Source of the DNA: Saprospiraceae bacterium
Lineage (GTDB): Bacteria > Bacteroidota > Bacteroidia > Chitinophagales > Saprospiraceae
Assembly (NCBI GenBank): GCA_016715245.1
Contig: JADKAS010000018.1
Span: 24,298 to 88,297, forward strand
Reading direction: 5' to 3'
Length of the DNA stretch: 64,000 nucleotides
Below are positions 63,145-64,000 of the stretch, in pieces. Below the pieces are notes generated by a model that did no database searches, was not told where the DNA came from, and worked only from the letters and a program-made list of their open reading frames with translations. A program made the position numbers and the translations under genes. Every line of letters starts with the position of its first letter. Positions within the stretch are counted from its first letter, which is position 1.

Positions 63145-63604
63145 CTGCCATAAATTTTAAATACCATTCATAAAAGCCCTGAAAATCTCTTACAATGATG
63201 TACAAGCCACCGGCACGTTCAATCATAATTTGATATTGTTTTTGTTCTTTACTTTGGTAGTGGTCACCCGTTGCACTGCATTTGATTTCAATCTTTATTG
63301 ACCTGCCTTTAATCGTTGCTGAGATATCCGCTGTTCCCTTTGTCTGATTTCCCGGAATCCATTTTATTTGACCTTTTGTTTTTATCTGTTTTCCAATGCT
63401 ATTAATGCGTTCTGCTTGAAAACCATTGAAATTAATCCAATCAATAACACATCGTGTTAAATCGTTGCTCCGATCATCTCTATACGTTGTATGGGTTAAA
63501 TATGGTACGTTTGGATACTTCACACGCTTCAGATGAAAAGATAGGTCTTCCAACGCTTGAATTGCCTTAGATTTATTTTTTGTCGCTGACATAGTTCGCA
63601 CCAT
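63137..63604 (-). CDS. VRR-NUC-like PD-(D/E)XK nuclease
   Basis: 155 residues (an alternative start at 63592 gives 151). The nuclease core is visible as GTADISATIKG (Asp), SIKIEIKCSATGDHYQ (E-x-K) and QKQYQIMIERAGGLYIIV (Q motif), the order of VRR-NUC and related resolvase-like domains found in phages and islands. The upstream region DDRSNDLTRCVIDWINFNGFQAERIN is typical of the phage subtype. Would cut DNA structures during replication or integration (inference). Confidence 0.75.
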   Translation of the reverse strand: MVRTMSATKNKSKAIQALEDLSFHLKRVKYPNVPYLTHTTYRDDRSNDLTRCVIDWINFNGFQAERINSIGKQIKTKGQIKWIPGNQTKGTADISATIKGRSIKIEIKCSATGDHYQSKEQKQYQIMIERAGGLYIIVRDFQGFYEWYLKFMADV

Positions 63605-63877
63605 TTTTATTAGATAAGATTCTTTCTATGCCTTCACGTGGAATCAATACTTTTGCCCCGACTTTGATTTTATCAAGACGCCCTTGCTGAAGTAGTTTAT
63701 CAATCATCGGTACGCTGCATGATAATTCCGCCGCCGCTTCACGTTTGGTGAAGTTGCTTTTTTCTGATTTTAAAGGATTGCGTTCTGTGTAAACACTTAG
63801 TGCATCATAAATTGTAGCTGTAATCAGACTTGTTAGTTCTTTCCGACTAACTGAGTTAAAATAATTTGACTATCCAT
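63573..63877 (-). CDS. Excisionase-type helix-turn-helix protein, frameshifted in this sequence
   Basis: From the ATG at 63877: MDSQIILTQLVGKN then a stop; one frame over continues SRKELTSLITATIYDALSVY, TERNPLKSEKSNFTKREAAA, ELSCSVPMIDKLLQQGRLDK, IKVGAKVLIPREGIERIL and ends at 63573. FTKREAAAELSCSVPMIDKLLQQGRL is the winged-helix HTH of the MerR/excisionase (HTH_17) type. One added base in TTAGT (giving TQLSRKE) restores 102 codons. Such proteins in Bacteroidota islands regulate excision or element genes. It overlaps the nuclease start by 32 bases. Confidence 0.72.
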
Positions 63878-64000
63878 AAATAATATTTTAATTTATGGCA
63901 AAATTATTCCGGTTGTAGGTGGTAATATTTCCTACATTTCACAAGAAATAAAAGAAATGTAATTACTTATTTAACTTATTAGATTTCAATGCGTTAATAG

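Overview
The window looks like a chromosome segment of a Bacteroidota bacterium, probably near Saprospiria/Chitinophagia (lineage is inference). Supporting signs: about 35-40% GC; many promoters with the Bacteroidota -7 box TAnnTTTG; a secreted protein with a type A T9SS sorting domain; lipoproteins with short signal peptides; CcsA/CcmB cytochrome c maturation genes; and XRE-S24 and SdpR/SdpI families common in this phylum. A recurrent artefact-like feature is single-base loss, often in short A/T runs, that breaks conserved genes (ligA, GH31, dinB, a toxin, deoA, an ALDH and three island genes), plus one gain in glgA. I read most of these as consensus errors rather than true pseudogenes.

Layout. 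1-9 kb: 3' part of an NAD(P)-binding SDR-like gene; paaZ with an enoyl-CoA hydratase, a lipoprotein and ligA; then a GT-C-like membrane protein. 9-14.4 kb, minus strand: rpmA (L27 with an extra C-terminal helix-hairpin-helix domain) and rplU, tRNA-His, then a ccmB-ccsA-ccmD-like-gdh run. 14.7-24 kb, plus strand: gmhA-gmhB heptose genes, a RidA protein, queE, ffh, an M3 peptidase, mazG and a secreted GH31 glycosidase. 24-31 kb, minus strand: GNAT, a non-canonical pyruvate kinase-like protein, a PiT phosphate transporter with PhoU-like tail, a DUF2279-like protein, and an XRE-S24 (LexA/CI-like) repressor divergent from sdpR-sdpI.

31.7-35.5 kb is a DNA-damage neighbourhood: alkC and dinB diverge from a control region with two dyads. 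One lies in a three-half-site array (TTGCCG-N7-CGKCAA-N4-TTGWCG) that is repeated with the same spacing upstream of the XRE-S24 gene. I infer a small LexA-like regulon. The dinB leader carries a 14-unit, 8-bp tandem repeat. A toxin-antitoxin pair sits between dinB and a second, synonymously diverged copy of the dinB 3' end.

36-44.5 kb: a secreted protein, a twin AAA+ ATPase with two N-terminal beta-sandwich-like repeats, and a deoxynucleoside catabolic operon (deoA, deoC, an ALDH16-like two-domain aldehyde dehydrogenase, deoD). 44.7-59.3 kb: a T9SS cargo protein, hldA-like kinase and waaA, an outer-membrane protein, two paralogous lipoproteins, fabI, small secreted/cytochrome/OB-fold/YceI proteins, a TPR protein, the isoprenoid pair fni-mvaA, and glgA.

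59.4-64 kb: tRNA-Glu followed by an AT-rich island with small lipoproteins, a three-copy array of DUF5681-like small proteins, an unknown 239-residue protein, a VRR-NUC-like nuclease and an excisionase-type HTH protein. No integrase is visible; the island runs off the window end.
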